NCBI RefSeq assembly: GCF_016629665.1
Contig: NZ_JAEPRQ010000001.1
Location: forward strand, 806,001-870,000
DNA length: 64,000 nt
From: Paracoccus caeni
GTDB taxonomy: Bacteria > Pseudomonadota > Alphaproteobacteria > Rhodobacterales > Rhodobacteraceae
Direction of reading: 5' to 3'
Part shown: positions 1 to 9,781 of the stretch, one piece after another
Position numbering within the stretch: the first letter of the stretch is position 1
Layout of the letters: every line of letters begins with the position of its first letter
Made by a program: the position numbers and the translations under genes
Notes under the pieces: model-generated
What the model saw: the letters and a program-made list of their open reading frames with translations, nothing else
What the model was told of the DNA's origin: nothing
Database searches by the model: none

Positions 1-1
1 A

Positions 2-952
2 ATCGAACTTCACCTGCATCTGGAAGGCGCAGCCCCACCCGCATTCATCCGCTCCATCGCTGCCGAAAAGCGCGCCGATCTGACCGGCGTTTTCGACGCG
101 CAGGGCCATTATGCCTATGACGGGTTCGAGGGGTTCCTGCGCTGCTACGAGGCCGCGACCAGCGTGCTGCAATCGCCGCAGGATTATGCCCGGCTGCTGA
201 CTGAGGTGCTGGAACGCTGCGCCGAGGAAGGGGTGATCTATGCCGAGCTGTTCGTCTCGCCCGAATTCTGCGGTGGTGGCGATCTGGTGGCGTGGCGCGA
301 ATATCTGGCGGCGATGGATGAGGTGGCGCTGAAGGCGCGGGCCGAGGGCATCGACAGCCGCGCGATCATCACCTGCGTCCGCCATTTCGGGGTCGAGAGG
401 GCCAAGAAATCCGCCATTTGCGCGGCGGAAACCGCTGGCGGCTGGATCACCGGATTTGGCATGGGCGGCGCGGAAAGCGTCGGTAAAGCAACCGATTACG
501 GCTGGAGCTTCGACTGCGCCCGCGAGGCCGGATTGGGTCTGACCTGCCATGCCGGGGAGTGGGGCGGGCCGGAAAGTATCTGCGAGGCGCTGGAGCTTGG
601 CTGCACCCGGATCGGGCACGGCGTCCATGCCATACAAGATCCGGCGCTGATCCGCGATCTGGTGGCGCGCGACATCACGCTGGAGGTCTGTCCCGGCTCG
701 AATGTGGCGCTTGGGGTCTATCCAGACTGGCCCAGCCACCCGATTGCGCGGCTGGCCGATGCGGGGGTGCGGGTGACCGTCTCGACCGACGATCCGCCGT
801 TTTTCCACACGACCATGCGTCACGAATATGACCGGCTTGCCGAAACCTTCGGTTGGGGCGATACCGAGTTCCGCCAGATCAACCGCTGGGCCGCCGATGC
901 CGCCTTCTGTGATGAGGTGACACGCGACCGGCTGAGAAAGGAGTTCTCGTGA
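2..952 (+). CDS. add: Adenosine deaminase (5' end outside the window)
   Basis: Hydrolyses adenosine and deoxyadenosine to inosine and ammonia in purine salvage. The frame is open from base 2, so the N-terminus lies upstream; 316 residues are visible. The metal-binding HLHLEG motif is at the very beginning, followed by CHAGEWGG (the HAGE active-site motif), IGHGV and STDDPPFF near the C-terminus, all in the family order. The stop overlaps the GTG start of upp by four bases, so the two are cotranscribed. That pairing is usual for a Rhodobacteraceae nucleoside-salvage operon (often with deoA and deoB upstream, which cannot be seen here). The first in-window start (GTG at 164) is internal and not the true start. 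Confidence 0.95.
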   Translation: MELHLHLEGAAPPAFIRSIAAEKRADLTGVFDAQGHYAYDGFEGFLRCYEAATSVLQSPQDYARLLTEVLERCAEEGVIYAELFVSPEFCGGGDLVAWREYLAAMDEVALKARAEGIDSRAIITCVRHFGVERAKKSAICAAETAGGWITGFGMGGAESVGKATDYGWSFDCAREAGLGLTCHAGEWGGPESICEALELGCTRIGHGVHAIQDPALIRDLVARDITLEVCPGSNVALGVYPDWPSHPIARLADAGVRVTVSTDDPPFFHTTMRHEYDRLAETFGWGDTEFRQINRWAADAAFCDEVTRDRLRKEFS

Positions 953-1581
953 GCCAGCATCTGACCATCATCGACCACCCGCTTGTCCAGCACAAGCTGA
1001 CGATCATGCGGCAGAAGGACGTATCGACCGCCGGTTTCCGCCGTCTTCTGCGCGAGATCAGCCTGCTTCTGGCCTATGAGGTCACCCGCGAGCTTGAGGT
1101 CACGACCATGCGGATCCAGACGCCGCTGACCGAAATGGACGCGCCGACGCTGGAAGGGAAAAAGCTGGCGCTGATCTCGATCTTGCGGGCGGGGAACGGG
1201 CTTCTGGACGGGATTTTAGAACTGATCCCCTCGGCTCGCGTGGGCTTTGTGGGGCTTTATCGCGACCCCGAGACGCTGCAACCGGTGGAATATTACTGCA
1301 AGGTTCCGCGCGAGTTGGATGCGCGGATGACCATCGTTGTCGATCCGATGCTGGCGACGGGAAACTCTTCGGTGGCGGCCATCGATATGCTGAAGAAGGA
1401 AGGCGCGAAAAACCTGCGTTTTCTGTGCCTTCTGGCCGCTCCTGAAGGTGTTGCGCGAATGAAAGAGGCGCATCCCGATGTGCCGATCTTTACCGCAGCG
1501 CTGGATCAGCGGCTGGACGATCACGGCTATATCGTGCCGGGTCTGGGCGATGCCGGGGATCGGATGTTCGGCACGAAATAG
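949..1581 (+). CDS. upp: Uracil phosphoribosyltransferase
   Basis: Makes UMP from uracil and PRPP in the cytoplasm. It is 210 aa, the normal family length. The PRPP-binding loop DPMLATGNS is at residues 132-140, and the C-terminal [13 protein letters not shown] segment that binds uracil is present. It starts with GTG inside the add stop region (4-base overlap), which supports translational coupling. Together with add this is a salvage module that recovers bases released from nucleosides. Confidence 0.97.
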   Translation: MSQHLTIIDHPLVQHKLTIMRQKDVSTAGFRRLLREISLLLAYEVTRELEVTTMRIQTPLTEMDAPTLEGKKLALISILRAGNGLLDGILELIPSARVGFVGLYRDPETLQPVEYYCKVPRELDARMTIVVDPMLATGNSSVAAIDMLKKEGAKNLRFLCLLAAPEGVARMKEAHPDVPIFTAALDQRLDDHGYIVPGLGDAGDRMFGTK

Positions 1582-1649
1582 CCGCCATTAACGATTGCTC
1601 CAGATCTTTGTCATAGGCTTGGTTCAACAGACCGATTCGTGGATGACAG

Positions 1650-2633
1650 ATGAGGATTTGGGGTGTCGTAGCTGGTGCGATGTTGCTGCCGGTGCTGGTA
1701 TGGGGCAGTCCCGTGCCAGCGCCGGCCCCTGATTTTACCGGTGCCCAATATATCGACGGCGCCGGATGCGTGTACGCGCGCGGGGACACCGGTTGGGTGG
1801 CGCGAAGGGACGGCCAGGGCGCGCAGCTTTGCGGTTTTCCCCCGACATCGACGCTGCGCCCTGCGGAAGCGGCAGAGGGCGATGTGCAACAGACCTCCGG
1901 CGAAAAGCTGGCGGCGCTGTTGTCAGAGGGTCTGCGTGACGGTGAATTGACCAGCGATCTGCGACCACGCGAAGAACGCGCCGAACCTGAGCCGGACCCC
2001 GCACAGAATGCCATGCGACAGGCGATTTCGGCACGGATTGCAGCCAGCGAGGCGGCAAGAATCGTCGGCGCGGGCAGTCCCGATCAGAATGGCGGTCTTT
2101 GCGCGCTGCTGGGTTACCGTCGGGTGGTGGATAAGCAACCTGCGGTTGGCGCCGATGTCACCCAGGGGCTATGCGCTGGCATGCGCGCCGATGAATTGAG
2201 CGCGACATTTACCACGCGTCTGCCGGGCGGAAAAACCGAAGGCAGAACCGATAGCGGGGTCGTATCTGCTGCGGTGGGCGAAAGCCGGGCGCGGGCAACT
2301 GTAACAGAGACCAGGACGACTGTCGAAGTGCAGCGACCGGCGCGTTCGGACAGGGCGGCTACAACCCGATCCGCGGTGGATAAATCAGCACGCGACCTTG
2401 CCGATATGATTCCCGCCGGTGCGCGTTATGTGCTGATCGGCTCTTTCGCGGATGAGGGCGGCTATGGGCAGACGCGGCTGCGGCTGACGGCAATGGGATA
2501 TGCAACCGGACGTGGCCGGGATGGGGGGCAAGGGCGATTGCTGCTGGCCGGGCCTTTTGATGATCGCGAACAAGTTGTGCGCGCGCTGCATCATCTGCGG
2601 CAAAATGGCTATCCCGGCGCGGTGGCGCGCTGA
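1650..2633 (+). CDS. Secreted SPOR-domain protein
   Basis: 327 aa. The first ~20 residues form a signal peptide ending near VWGSPVPA. A poorly conserved, Ala/Arg-rich middle follows. The last ~75 residues, beginning ARYVLIGSFADEGG and ending NGYPGAVAR, have the beta-alpha-beta pattern of a SPOR domain, which binds septal peptidoglycan stripped of stem peptides. Role in division or cell-wall remodelling is inferred from that domain only. It starts 68 bases after upp on the same strand and may be a separate transcript. No catalytic motif is visible. Confidence 0.75.
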   Translation: MRIWGVVAGAMLLPVLVWGSPVPAPAPDFTGAQYIDGAGCVYARGDTGWVARRDGQGAQLCGFPPTSTLRPAEAAEGDVQQTSGEKLAALLSEGLRDGELTSDLRPREERAEPEPDPAQNAMRQAISARIAASEAARIVGAGSPDQNGGLCALLGYRRVVDKQPAVGADVTQGLCAGMRADELSATFTTRLPGGKTEGRTDSGVVSAAVGESRARATVTETRTTVEVQRPARSDRAATTRSAVDKSARDLADMIPAGARYVLIGSFADEGGYGQTRLRLTAMGYATGRGRDGGQGRLLLAGPFDDREQVVRALHHLRQNGYPGAVAR

Positions 2634-2666
2634 TCGCCTGTCGGCAGGTGGGCGAGGGCCGGATAC

Positions 2667-2689
2667 GAAAAGGGGGCGTCTCCGCCCCC
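2667..2689 (-). terminator. Rho-independent terminator after the 51-aa gene
   Basis: Perfect 7-bp GC stem (GGGGGCG / CGCCCCC, 2672-2689) with a 4-nt loop. Read on the minus strand it is followed by TTTT (2668-2671), so it fits the end of the small minus-strand gene at 2716-2871; it may also stop plus-strand read-through from the SPOR gene. Confidence 0.65.
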
Positions 2690-2715
2690 ATGAATAGCTG
2701 GCTTACCTGATCAGA

Positions 2716-2871
2716 TCAGGCTGCGTGGCGAATATCGTGCCCGGTCGCGCTGTCGTCCTTGATCTCGACGCGATCATAATAGGCGAACATCTGCTCCAGA
2801 ACCGCATCGGCGGCCTTGGCTTGTGCCTTGGCGTCGGCGATGGTCAGCGTTTTCGTCTGCGATTGTGCCAT
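2716..2871 (-). CDS. Small protein of 51 aa, function unknown
   Basis: 51 codons starting ATG at 2871 with a GGAGAG ribosome-binding site six bases upstream, and followed on its own strand by a strong terminator at 2667-2689. The sequence is hydrophilic with an Ala/Lys-rich, probably helical first half (IADAKAQAKAADAVLEQMF) and an acidic/histidine-containing tail; there is no signal peptide or membrane segment. It lies downstream of tyrS on the same strand with a 121-base gap. A good RBS, a terminator and high-GC codon use support a real gene. I do not recognise the family. Confidence 0.6.
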   Translation of the reverse strand: MAQSQTKTLTIADAKAQAKAADAVLEQMFAYYDRVEIKDDSATGHDIRHAA

Positions 2872-2992
2872 TTCCACTCTCCGGTTGGGCCTAAATCCCT
2901 CCCACGCGCAGAAAATAGGAAGTTAGCAGTCGAAAATCCAGCGCTGCGACGCAGCGTAAACTGCGCCTGCAATGCTGCTATGCAGCAAATGA

Positions 2993-4237
2993 CTAGCCGA
3001 TCTGGACCATCCGGTGCTTTTTCTTGCCGACCGAAACCTTCAGCCCGTCGCCGATAAGTGCTGCATCTACTGTGAGTTGCGGATCGGTGACGGCTTCGTT
3101 GTTCAGCCGCAAACCGCCTTCGGCGATCAGGCGCTTGGCTTCTTTTCCCGAAGCGACGATGCCGGTCTGAACCAGCATCTGCGTGACCGAAAGCCCGCCA
3201 TCCAGCGCCGCTGCGGCCAAGATCGCCACCTCCAGATCACCGCCTGCGCCACCCTGTTCAAAGACCTCGCGCGCGGTTGCCTCGGCACTCGCGGCGGCCT
3301 CGGCGCCGTGCAGAAGCGTGGTCACCTCGTTGGCAAGGCGGATTTTGGCGTCGTTGATCTCGGACCCCTGAAGCGCGCCAAGGCGGTCGCATTCATCGAC
3401 CGGAAGCTCGGTGTAAAGCTTCAGGAACCGCCCGACATCGGCATCGGTGGTGTTGCGCCAGAACTGCCAGAACTCGTAGGGCGACAGCATCGCCCCGTTC
3501 AGCCAGACCGCGCCGCCCTGCGATTTGCCCATCTTGCGCCCGTCCGAAGTGGTCAGCAGCGGCGAGGTCAGCCCCCAGATCACCGTATCATCGACGCGCC
3601 GGGTCAGGTCGATCCCGTTGATGATATTGCCCCATTGATCCGAGCCGCCCATCTGCAACTGACAGCCATAGCGGCGGTTCAGCTCAAGAAAATCATAGGC
3701 TTGCAGGATCATGTAGTTGAATTCGAGGAAGGACAGCGATTGTTCGCGATCCAGCCGGGATTTCACCGATTCGAAGGCCAGCATCCGGTTGACGCTGAAA
3801 TGCCGCCCGATATCGCGCAGGAATTCCAGATAGTTCAGCCCGTCCAGCCATTCGGCATTGTTCAGCATCAGCGCCGCATCGCCGTCATAGGATAGGTAGC
3901 GGGCAAAGACCTGCTGCATGCCGTCGATATTCGACTGAATCGCGGCCCCATCCAGCAGCGGGCGTTCGTCCGAGCGGAACGAGGGATCGCCGACCTTGGT
4001 GGTGCCGCCCCCCATCAGCGTGATCGGGCGATGGCCGGTTTTCTGGAACCAGCGCAGCATCATGATGTTAAGCAGGTGGCCCACATGCAGGCTGGCCGCC
4101 GTGGCGTCATAGCCGATATAGGCGGTGACCTGCCCGGCCAGCAGCGCCTGATCCAGCGCCTCGATATCGGTGCAATCGGCAAGATAGCCGCGCTCGATCA
4201 TCACATTGAGGAAATCGGATTTGGGCTGGTAGGTCAT
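2993..4237 (-). CDS. tyrS: Tyrosyl-tRNA synthetase
   Basis: Charges tRNA-Tyr in the cytoplasm. 414 aa, TyrRS of the bacterial class. The HIGH-type motif is HVGH (51-54), the tyrosine pocket includes [10 protein letters not shown] (~195-204), and the KMSKS loop is KMGKS (235-239). An S4 RNA-binding domain occupies the C-terminal ~70 residues. It is divergent from anmK with only 59 bases between the starts, so both promoters must sit in that short gap or overlap the coding ends. Confidence 0.97.
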   Translation of the reverse strand: MTYQPKSDFLNVMIERGYLADCTDIEALDQALLAGQVTAYIGYDATAASLHVGHLLNIMMLRWFQKTGHRPITLMGGGTTKVGDPSFRSDERPLLDGAAIQSNIDGMQQVFARYLSYDGDAALMLNNAEWLDGLNYLEFLRDIGRHFSVNRMLAFESVKSRLDREQSLSFLEFNYMILQAYDFLELNRRYGCQLQMGGSDQWGNIINGIDLTRRVDDTVIWGLTSPLLTTSDGRKMGKSQGGAVWLNGAMLSPYEFWQFWRNTTDADVGRFLKLYTELPVDECDRLGALQGSEINDAKIRLANEVTTLLHGAEAAASAEATAREVFEQGGAGGDLEVAILAAAALDGGLSVTQMLVQTGIVASGKEAKRLIAEGGLRLNNEAVTDPQLTVDAALIGDGLKVSVGKKKHRMVQIG

Positions 4238-4296
4238 GGGCTGTTTCCTTCTGGTCCGGGCGGATATACCGGCTGAAAGGCTGAAGGAAAAGCGCG

Positions 4297-5445
4297 ATGA
4301 TCACGGCTTTGGGGATGATGTCGGGAACCTCGATGGACGGGGTGGACGCGGCGGTGATCGAAACCGATGGCAGCCGGATCGGCGGCTTCGGGCGAAGCGC
4401 GTTTCGGGCCTATTCGGATAACGAGGCGGCGGTGCTGCATGCGGCGCTTGGGCGATGGCCGGGGGATGAGGGCGTGGCCGATGCGGCCGAGATTTCGGTG
4501 GCAAGCCATGCGGCGCTGGCCGAGGCGTTCCCCGAGGCCGGGGTGATCGGCTATCACGGCCAGACATTGGCGCATGATCCGCAGGGGCGCGGGACGCATC
4601 AGGCGGGAAGCGGCGCGTTGCTGGCGGTGGCTTCGGCGCGACCTGTTGTCTGGGATTTCCGCAGCGAGGATGTGCGGCGCGGAGGCGAGGGCGCGCCGCT
4701 GGCACCGTTCTTTCATTGGGCGCTTGCGGAATGGGCGGTCGGGCAGGGAGCGTTGTCGCCCGAGCCGGTCGCGTTTCTCAATCTGGGCGGGGTCGGGAAT
4801 ATTTCATGGGTCGATCCGAGGGCTGCCGCGCCCGAGGCGGCGGGGGCATGTCTGGCCTTCGATACCGGTCCGGCGAATGCGCCGATCAATGATCTGGTGC
4901 GGGCACGGCTGCGGCAGAGCCGGGATGACGGGGGCGCTTTGGCGGCTTCCGGGGCGGCAGATATGGCCGTCGTCAAGGCGTTTCTGCGCCATATATATTT
5001 CGAGCGTGTGCCGCCCAAGTCATTGGACAGAGATCAATTTTCCGGTCTCGTGGAAGCGCTGTCATCACTGTCTGATGCCGATGCTGCGGCGACGTTGGTG
5101 GCCGCTTTGGCGGGATCGGTGGCGGCGGGGTTACGGTGGTTGCCTTCGGCTCCCGCCTCGATACTGGTCTGTGGCGGCGGGCGGCATAATCCCGCGATCA
5201 TGGCGGCATTGGACGCGGCTTTGCCCTCTGCGGTCGCGCCGGTCGAGGTGATCGGGCTGGATGGAGATATGTTGGAGGCCCAAGCATTTGGCTGGCTGGC
5301 CGTCCGGGTGATGCGCGGATTGCCGACTTCGGGGCCTTCGACGACCGGGGTGTCAGAGCCCTGTTGCGGGGGGCGGATTTCTTATCCGCGGGGAAGTTCG
5401 GAAATATTCCGACACGCTCTTGACGCAGGGCGCGGGGCTGCGTAA
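4297..5445 (+). CDS. anmK: Anhydro-N-acetylmuramic acid kinase
   Basis: Phosphorylates and opens the 1,6-anhydro ring of anhMurNAc to give MurNAc-6-phosphate during cell-wall recycling. 382 aa, the expected size. The ATP/sugar motif [12 protein letters not shown] is at residues 6-17; [10 protein letters not shown] and the [12 protein letters not shown] segment follow, and the family C-terminus ([12 protein letters not shown]) is intact. The RBS AAGGAAAAG precedes the ATG. An AmpD-like amidase of the same recycling route is at 49458-50126. Its last codons overlap the probable promoter of the tRNA-Asp genes. Confidence 0.96.
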   Translation: MITALGMMSGTSMDGVDAAVIETDGSRIGGFGRSAFRAYSDNEAAVLHAALGRWPGDEGVADAAEISVASHAALAEAFPEAGVIGYHGQTLAHDPQGRGTHQAGSGALLAVASARPVVWDFRSEDVRRGGEGAPLAPFFHWALAEWAVGQGALSPEPVAFLNLGGVGNISWVDPRAAAPEAAGACLAFDTGPANAPINDLVRARLRQSRDDGGALAASGAADMAVVKAFLRHIYFERVPPKSLDRDQFSGLVEALSSLSDADAAATLVAALAGSVAAGLRWLPSAPASILVCGGGRHNPAIMAALDAALPSAVAPVEVIGLDGDMLEAQAFGWLAVRVMRGLPTSGPSTTGVSEPCCGGRISYPRGSSEIFRHALDAGRGAA

Positions 5446-5448
5446 ACC
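5420..5448 (+). promoter_or_regulatory. Probable promoter of the tRNA-Asp pair
   Basis: TTGACG (5420-5425), a 17-base spacer and TAAACC (5443-5448), which overlaps the anmK stop codon. Spacing is ideal for housekeeping sigma; transcription would start ~35 bases before the first tRNA-Asp. Confidence 0.5.
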
Positions 5449-5489
5449 CCCTTCACTCCGGCGGGCGATTAGCCGGGGAAGGTGAGTGT

Positions 5490-5566
5490 GCGGTTGTAGC
5501 TCAGTTGGTTAGAGTACCGGCCTGTCACGCCGGGGGTCGCGGGTTCGAGCCCCGTCAACCGCGCCA
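5490..5566 (+). tRNA. tRNA-Asp (GTC), copy 1
   Basis: 77 nt with encoded CCA. The acceptor stem GCGGTTG pairs with CAACCGC; anticodon stem CCGGC/GCCGG presents loop CTGTCAC, anticodon GTC; the T arm GGGTTCGAGCCCC is intact. Confidence 0.97.
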
Positions 5567-5593
5567 CTTGCACCTTGTTCGCCCAGATATAGC

Positions 5594-5670
5594 GCGGTTG
5601 TAGCTCAGTTGGTTAGAGTACCGGCCTGTCACGCCGGGGGTCGCGGGTTCGAGCCCCGTCAACCGCGCCA
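5594..5670 (+). tRNA. tRNA-Asp (GTC), copy 2
   Basis: Base-for-base identical to the copy at 5490-5566, 27 bases downstream, with CCA encoded. No promoter fits in the 27-base spacer, so the two are probably one transcript. Confidence 0.97.
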
Positions 5671-5865
5671 TTATCCTTTCTGAAAATTCGGTTAACGACG
5701 CAACGGGGCAGGTTCTGCGCCGATGTATTGGTTTGTCAGCATTTGCTGGGGTTTTGGCTGCACAGGGCACACACCGCGCGTAAACCGGATGTGCACGGGC
5801 TGTACACCGCTTGCGAGCGTTGCGCGGGTGGTCGAGGCCGGGGGCGCCGCCCCCCGGGCCCCCCG

Positions 5866-5886
5866 GGATATTTGCGTGAAGAAGAA
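5866..5886. repeat. Dispersed 21-bp repeat, copy 1
   Basis: The core (GGATATTTGCGTGAAG plus AAGAA) is identical to 27780-27800 and is preceded in both places by a C-rich run ending in a short GC palindrome. This copy follows GGGCGCCGCCCCCCGGG-type sequence at ~5840-5866, between the tRNA-Asp pair and the 3' end of the next minus-strand gene. The remaining bases of 5671-5913 show nothing coding. I know similar elements from intergenic ends of Rhodobacteraceae genes; their role is not established. Confidence 0.6.
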
Positions 5887-5913
5887 TGGACGATGCTCGG
5901 AGCAAGCAGGCTG

Positions 5914-6882
5914 TCAGGGGGTTAGCGTGCCGCCGATTAATCCGTCGAAGGTTGTCTGTGCCGAGTTGTCGCCCGCGACGAAGGGGCCAAAGGTCATCAC
6001 CGCTGCGCAGCCTGCGGGGGTTGGGAGGATTCTGGAGCCGGAGGGGGAAATGATCATACTCATCGCGGCGAGGTTGGTTTCAGCTTCAGTACAATCTGCA
6101 TGCGCCATAGAGATCAGAATCGTTCTTTGGCCGTCAGGATTGCGAAGTTCGGCTGATAGGATGAGCGAGAAAGTTTTGCCGCCGACCGGCTCGGGCGGAT
6201 CGTTGGACAGGATAATCGCCTGCCGCACGGTTGCGTTCTCGGTTTCCAGACCCGCCAGCAGCGTCTGGATCGATGGCATGTCCAGCGCAGGCGTGGACCC
6301 GTCTAGCGCGGCGGTGACGGCTTTGGGATTGCTGCCGTGAAGCAACGCGCTCTGCTTCTGTGCGAAGACGGAAGTAAGGCCGAGAGGTCCGATGAAAGGG
6401 TGGAACGGGTCGCGTCGCCTGATATCGATATGATCCGGTTCGCCATTCGCAAGCAGTCCCGGGCTTGATGTGACGTCGCTGAAGCCATGACCGGGAAGGT
6501 TGGTGAACGCAGCGGTCGCAGCCTGTTCGTCTGGAAATCCCCACAGGACGATATTGTCCGTTGGCCACCCGAAGCTGGCGAAATATCCGAGTTCGCGAGG
6601 GTCGATGTCGGTGTTCGTCCTGAAATTGGTTTCGCCGCCAACTGCGAGAGCAATAACCGGTCTCATCGTCTGCCCTAGGCTCATATCCATGGTCGGATTC
6701 CGGAACGGGCTGGCGTCCCTGAACATGGCCTGCATGTTCAGATATTCCACCAGCGCGCTGGTCGGACCCGTCAGTGCGCTTTCCGGCAGAGCAGCGAGGA
6801 AATCGCGAAAGCTCTGATCCGCCCGGAGCGGGAAGCCCGCCAGAAGCGCAATCGCCGTGGCGATGAGAAGAGTGAGTCGCAT
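5914..6882 (-). CDS. Secreted protein of unknown function
   Basis: 322 aa. The first ~21 residues (MRLTLLIATAIALLAGFPLRA) are a clear signal peptide, so the product is periplasmic or exported. The rest is soluble with no membrane segment, no lipobox and no catalytic motif I recognise. Just two cysteines are visible in the mature part, both near the C-terminus (ADCTEAE and AGCAAV), and could form a disulphide. It ends close to the dispersed repeat and starts ~50 bases from the DUF1203 gene, which lies upstream on the same strand and may share its transcript. Confidence 0.75.
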   Translation of the reverse strand: MRLTLLIATAIALLAGFPLRADQSFRDFLAALPESALTGPTSALVEYLNMQAMFRDASPFRNPTMDMSLGQTMRPVIALAVGGETNFRTNTDIDPRELGYFASFGWPTDNIVLWGFPDEQAATAAFTNLPGHGFSDVTSSPGLLANGEPDHIDIRRRDPFHPFIGPLGLTSVFAQKQSALLHGSNPKAVTAALDGSTPALDMPSIQTLLAGLETENATVRQAIILSNDPPEPVGGKTFSLILSAELRNPDGQRTILISMAHADCTEAETNLAAMSMIISPSGSRILPTPAGCAAVMTFGPFVAGDNSAQTTFDGLIGGTLTP

Positions 6883-6933
6883 ATATTCCTCCTGAGCCTG
6901 CCGCCAGCTTAGGATATTCCGACTTTGCTGCCA

Positions 6934-7401
6934 TTACACTCGGTCGATGCGGCAGAGGTAGCAGTTGTTGCTGGCCGAGCGGATGTGGATGAAGGCGACA
7001 TCCGGGCGGGCGAAGAGGTCGGCGGCGTAGAGCGGGATGTCGAAACTGTTCACCACCGCGCCGGTGCCATAGATGATGCGTTCGTCGGCCGAGTAGCCTC
7101 GGACGATGTGATGTGGCGCGGTCAGGATCGCGGCGGGGAAATCCGGGGCTGCCGCCGGGCAGTCGTTTGCGCAAAGGAAGATCGGGCCGGTTTCGGAATA
7201 GGGGTTCAGGGTCTTGAAGGGACGGTGGGCGAGGATCAGATAGGGTTCACCCTTTGGCACCTGTTTCAGGCAGTGGCGGCAGGGTGTGCCGCGACCTGAC
7301 GAGGCTGCGTTTCGTTCCGGTGTCAGGCTGAAGGCGTCGGGCTGACCGCTGCGGTAGCTGTTGGCGATCTCGGTCGGGATCGGGGTGTAGTGAAGGCGCA
7401 T
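6934..7401 (-). CDS. DUF1203 family protein
   Basis: 155 aa starting MRLHYTPIP at 7401; the same frame stays open far upstream but there it only mirrors proA. The protein matches the DUF1203 family as I know it: a CRHC pair (41-44), further cysteines at C77 and C81, and a C-terminal [10 protein letters not shown]. Four to six cysteines in CxxC-like spacing suggest metal binding, but no function is established. It is divergent from proA with ~95 bases between starts. Confidence 0.8.
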   Translation of the reverse strand: MRLHYTPIPTEIANSYRSGQPDAFSLTPERNAASSGRGTPCRHCLKQVPKGEPYLILAHRPFKTLNPYSETGPIFLCANDCPAAAPDFPAAILTAPHHIVRGYSADERIIYGTGAVVNSFDIPLYAADLFARPDVAFIHIRSASNNCYLCRIDRV

Positions 7402-7497
7402 TTGGGACTCCTGTTCCGGTGTGATTGCGGTTATGCAGATGACCCGCGCCGGATGGGCGCGCGGAACGGGCGTCGCATTCGGACGCAGGAGGTTGAG

Positions 7498-8763
7498 ATG
7501 AAGGATCTGGCAGAGGCCGAGGCGCTGATCACCGCGATGGGTCAGGATGCGCGGGCGGCGGCGGTGGAACTGGCGCAGGCAGGGGCCGAGCGTAAATATG
7601 CGGCGCTGATCGGCGCGGCATACGAAATCCGCAAGCGTGTGCCAGAGATCATTGCAGCCAATGAAAAGGACATGGAATTCGGGCGCGCCAAGGGCTTGTC
7701 CGACGCGATGCTGGACCGGCTGCGGCTGGATGATGACCGGCTGCGCGGGATCGAGGACGGCTTGCGCGCCGTGGCCGAGCAGGCGGACCCGGTGGGGCAG
7801 GTGATCAGCGAATGGGACCGTCCGACCGGCCTGCATATCAAGCGCGTGCGGACGCCGATCGGCGTGGTCGGCGTGATCTATGAAAGCCGCCCGAATGTCA
7901 CCGCCGATGCCGGTGCGCTGGCGCTGAAGGCCGGGAATGCGGTGATTTTGCGGGGTGGCTCGGAAAGTCTGCATTCCTCGCAGGCGATCCATGCCTGCAT
8001 GGTCGAGGGTTTGCGGCAGGCCAAGTTGCCCGAGAAGGCGATCCAACTGGTTCCGACGCGCGACCGTGAGGCGGTGTCGGCGATGCTGGGCGCGCAAGGG
8101 CTGATCGACGTGATCATTCCGCGCGGCGGCAAGGGATTGGTGGGGCTGGTGCAGCGCGAGGCTCGGGTGCCGGTCTTTGCGCATCTTGAGGGGATTTGCC
8201 ACGTCTATGTGGACCGCGATGCCGACCCCGAAAAGGCGCGGCGGGTGGTGCTGAATGCGAAGACCCGGCGGACGGGGATTTGCGGCGCGGCGGAATGTCT
8301 GCTGATCGACTGGCAGTTCTACACCAAGCACGGCGCAGCGATTATCGAAGATCTGCTGGCGGCGGGGGTCGAGGTGCGCGCCGATGGTGAGCTTGCGAAG
8401 CTGCCGGGCACGGTGAAGGCCGAGGCGGATGATTTCGGGCGCGAGTTTCTGGACAGCATCATCGCGACGAAGCTGGTCGATGGGGTGGATGAGGCGATTG
8501 CCCATATCCGCCGCTATGGCAGCCAGCACACCGAGTCGATCCTGACCCAGAATGACGCCACCGCCGATCGCTTCTTCAACAGCCTCGATTCGGCGATCCT
8601 GATGCGCAATGCCTCGACCCAGTTTGCCGATGGCGGCGAGTTTGGCATGGGGGCCGAGATCGGCATCGCCACCGGCAAGATGCATGCGCGTGGCCCGGTC
8701 GGGGCCGAGCAATTGACCACGTTCAAATATCTGGTCACCGGCGACGGCACCATTCGGGATTAG
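7498..8763 (+). CDS. proA: Glutamate-5-semialdehyde dehydrogenase
   Basis: Reduces gamma-glutamyl phosphate to glutamate semialdehyde with NADPH in proline synthesis. 421 aa, the usual size. The start chosen is ATG 7498, directly after AGGAGG; the frame extends upstream to 7390 but without a ribosome-binding site. [28 protein letters not shown] and the catalytic-cysteine segment RTGICGAAE (~residue 260) are all present. proB is not adjacent in this window. It converges on chpT with a 6-base gap. Confidence 0.96.
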   Translation: MKDLAEAEALITAMGQDARAAAVELAQAGAERKYAALIGAAYEIRKRVPEIIAANEKDMEFGRAKGLSDAMLDRLRLDDDRLRGIEDGLRAVAEQADPVGQVISEWDRPTGLHIKRVRTPIGVVGVIYESRPNVTADAGALALKAGNAVILRGGSESLHSSQAIHACMVEGLRQAKLPEKAIQLVPTRDREAVSAMLGAQGLIDVIIPRGGKGLVGLVQREARVPVFAHLEGICHVYVDRDADPEKARRVVLNAKTRRTGICGAAECLLIDWQFYTKHGAAIIEDLLAAGVEVRADGELAKLPGTVKAEADDFGREFLDSIIATKLVDGVDEAIAHIRRYGSQHTESILTQNDATADRFFNSLDSAILMRNASTQFADGGEFGMGAEIGIATGKMHARGPVGAEQLTTFKYLVTGDGTIRD

Positions 8764-8769
8764 GCCGGA

Positions 8770-9414
8770 TCAGAAGGCGATCTCGGCGCCCTTGTCGTCA
8801 AGTTCCCAGTGAATCTGGCGTTGCTGTTCGGCAGCTGCGTCGGCCAGCAGCGGGAATTGCACCTCCGAGGCCAGCGGCGGTCGGGGCGTCAGCGGCTCGG
8901 TCTCGTCGGGGACGGGGCCAAGCCATGTCCAAAGCTCTGGCTCGGGGCGGGTGCGGTCGGCCTCGGCCACCAGACGCCATTGGCCGGGGCTGTGGACGGC
9001 CAGCACGCGGCCACCCCAGGGCATGGCGGTCTCAAGACACATCAGCGCCAGCAGGACCATGCGGATCTCGGGCCGGGCAAAGTCGCCTGTGGCGTCCAGC
9101 GTGACGTTGAGACGGGTTTGCGAGGAAAAGCCTTCCAGCAGTTTCACCAGTTCCGGGCGGCCGATCCTTTGCCCGCCCGCGCTTTGGCCGAAGGCGACGC
9201 GGAAGCCCTGAATGCGGTTGCGCGCCGCCTGAACCGATTCCGAAATCAGTCGCAGCTCGGCGCTTTTGGCGAGGGCGGGATAGTCGGGCGACATTTCAAG
9301 AAGCTCTACCCCATTGCCGATCGCGCCCAGCGGCGAGACCAGATCATGACACAGGCGAGAGCCCAGAAGTTGCGTAAGCTGGCCGGGGCGAAGACGCGTT
9401 GTGTCGATGGTCAT
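8770..9414 (-). CDS. chpT: Histidine phosphotransferase ChpT
   Basis: Relays phosphate from the hybrid kinase CckA to CtrA and CpdR in the alphaproteobacterial cell-cycle phosphorelay; in Rhodobacterales the same relay controls motility and gene-transfer-agent functions. 214 aa. The helical-hairpin H-box LCHDLVSPLGAIGNGVELL carries the phospho-accepting His23. The C-terminal half is a degenerate, non-catalytic ATPase-like fold, as expected. Start ATG 9414; 38 bases separate it from the divergent DUF3553 gene. Confidence 0.9.
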   Translation of the reverse strand: MTIDTTRLRPGQLTQLLGSRLCHDLVSPLGAIGNGVELLEMSPDYPALAKSAELRLISESVQAARNRIQGFRVAFGQSAGGQRIGRPELVKLLEGFSSQTRLNVTLDATGDFARPEIRMVLLALMCLETAMPWGGRVLAVHSPGQWRLVAEADRTRPEPELWTWLGPVPDETEPLTPRPPLASEVQFPLLADAAAEQQRQIHWELDDKGAEIAF

Positions 9415-9452
9415 GCGGGTTTACCTTCTTCAATCGTGATGGAGTCGTGACA

Positions 9453-9632
9453 ATGAACGAAATGCTTGAGCCCGGAATGATCGTTCGCCATCCCGGCGCG
9501 CCCGAATGGGGCAAGGGGCAGGTGCAATCAAGGATCGGCGACCGGATCACGGTCAATTTCGCCGAGGCGGGCAAGCAGGTCATAGACGGGCGACGTGTCT
9601 CTTTGGATATTGTCTGGCCGGGTGAAGGCTAG
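9453..9632 (+). CDS. DUF3553 protein
   Basis: 59 aa. It is a single small beta-barrel-like domain (PGMIVRHPGAPEWGKGQVQS ... ITVNFAEAGKQVID), which I recognise as DUF3553, a fold like the nucleic-acid-binding tails of some helicases. The frame is open to 9399, but ATG 9453 is the natural domain start. It is divergent from chpT; in related genomes this pair is often seen together, which hints at a shared promoter region rather than a shared role. Confidence 0.8.
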   Translation: MNEMLEPGMIVRHPGAPEWGKGQVQSRIGDRITVNFAEAGKQVIDGRRVSLDIVWPGEG

Positions 9633-9653
9633 CTGTTTGATATGACTAAATTG

Positions 9654-9666
9654 CAACCAATGGTTG
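9654..9666. promoter_or_regulatory. Short palindrome upstream of olsB
   Basis: CAACC-AAT-GGTTG, a perfect 5-bp inverted repeat with a 3-base centre, 116 bases before olsB. Could be an operator for olsBA; no regulator is identified. Confidence 0.25.
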
Positions 9667-9781
9667 TGTCGGTCAAGAATGCTCTGTAAGTTTACCAAGC
9701 GTCAAGCGAACTTTGTTGCATCACCGCTATCGCAGACCTATGCAGGGCGGGCTTGGCCTTGCCCGACTGGACCGCGAATAT

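Noticed and set aside
6934..8712. 592-aa minus-strand open frame
   Set aside because: Only its last 155 residues (DUF1203) are real; the rest mirrors proA on the other strand.
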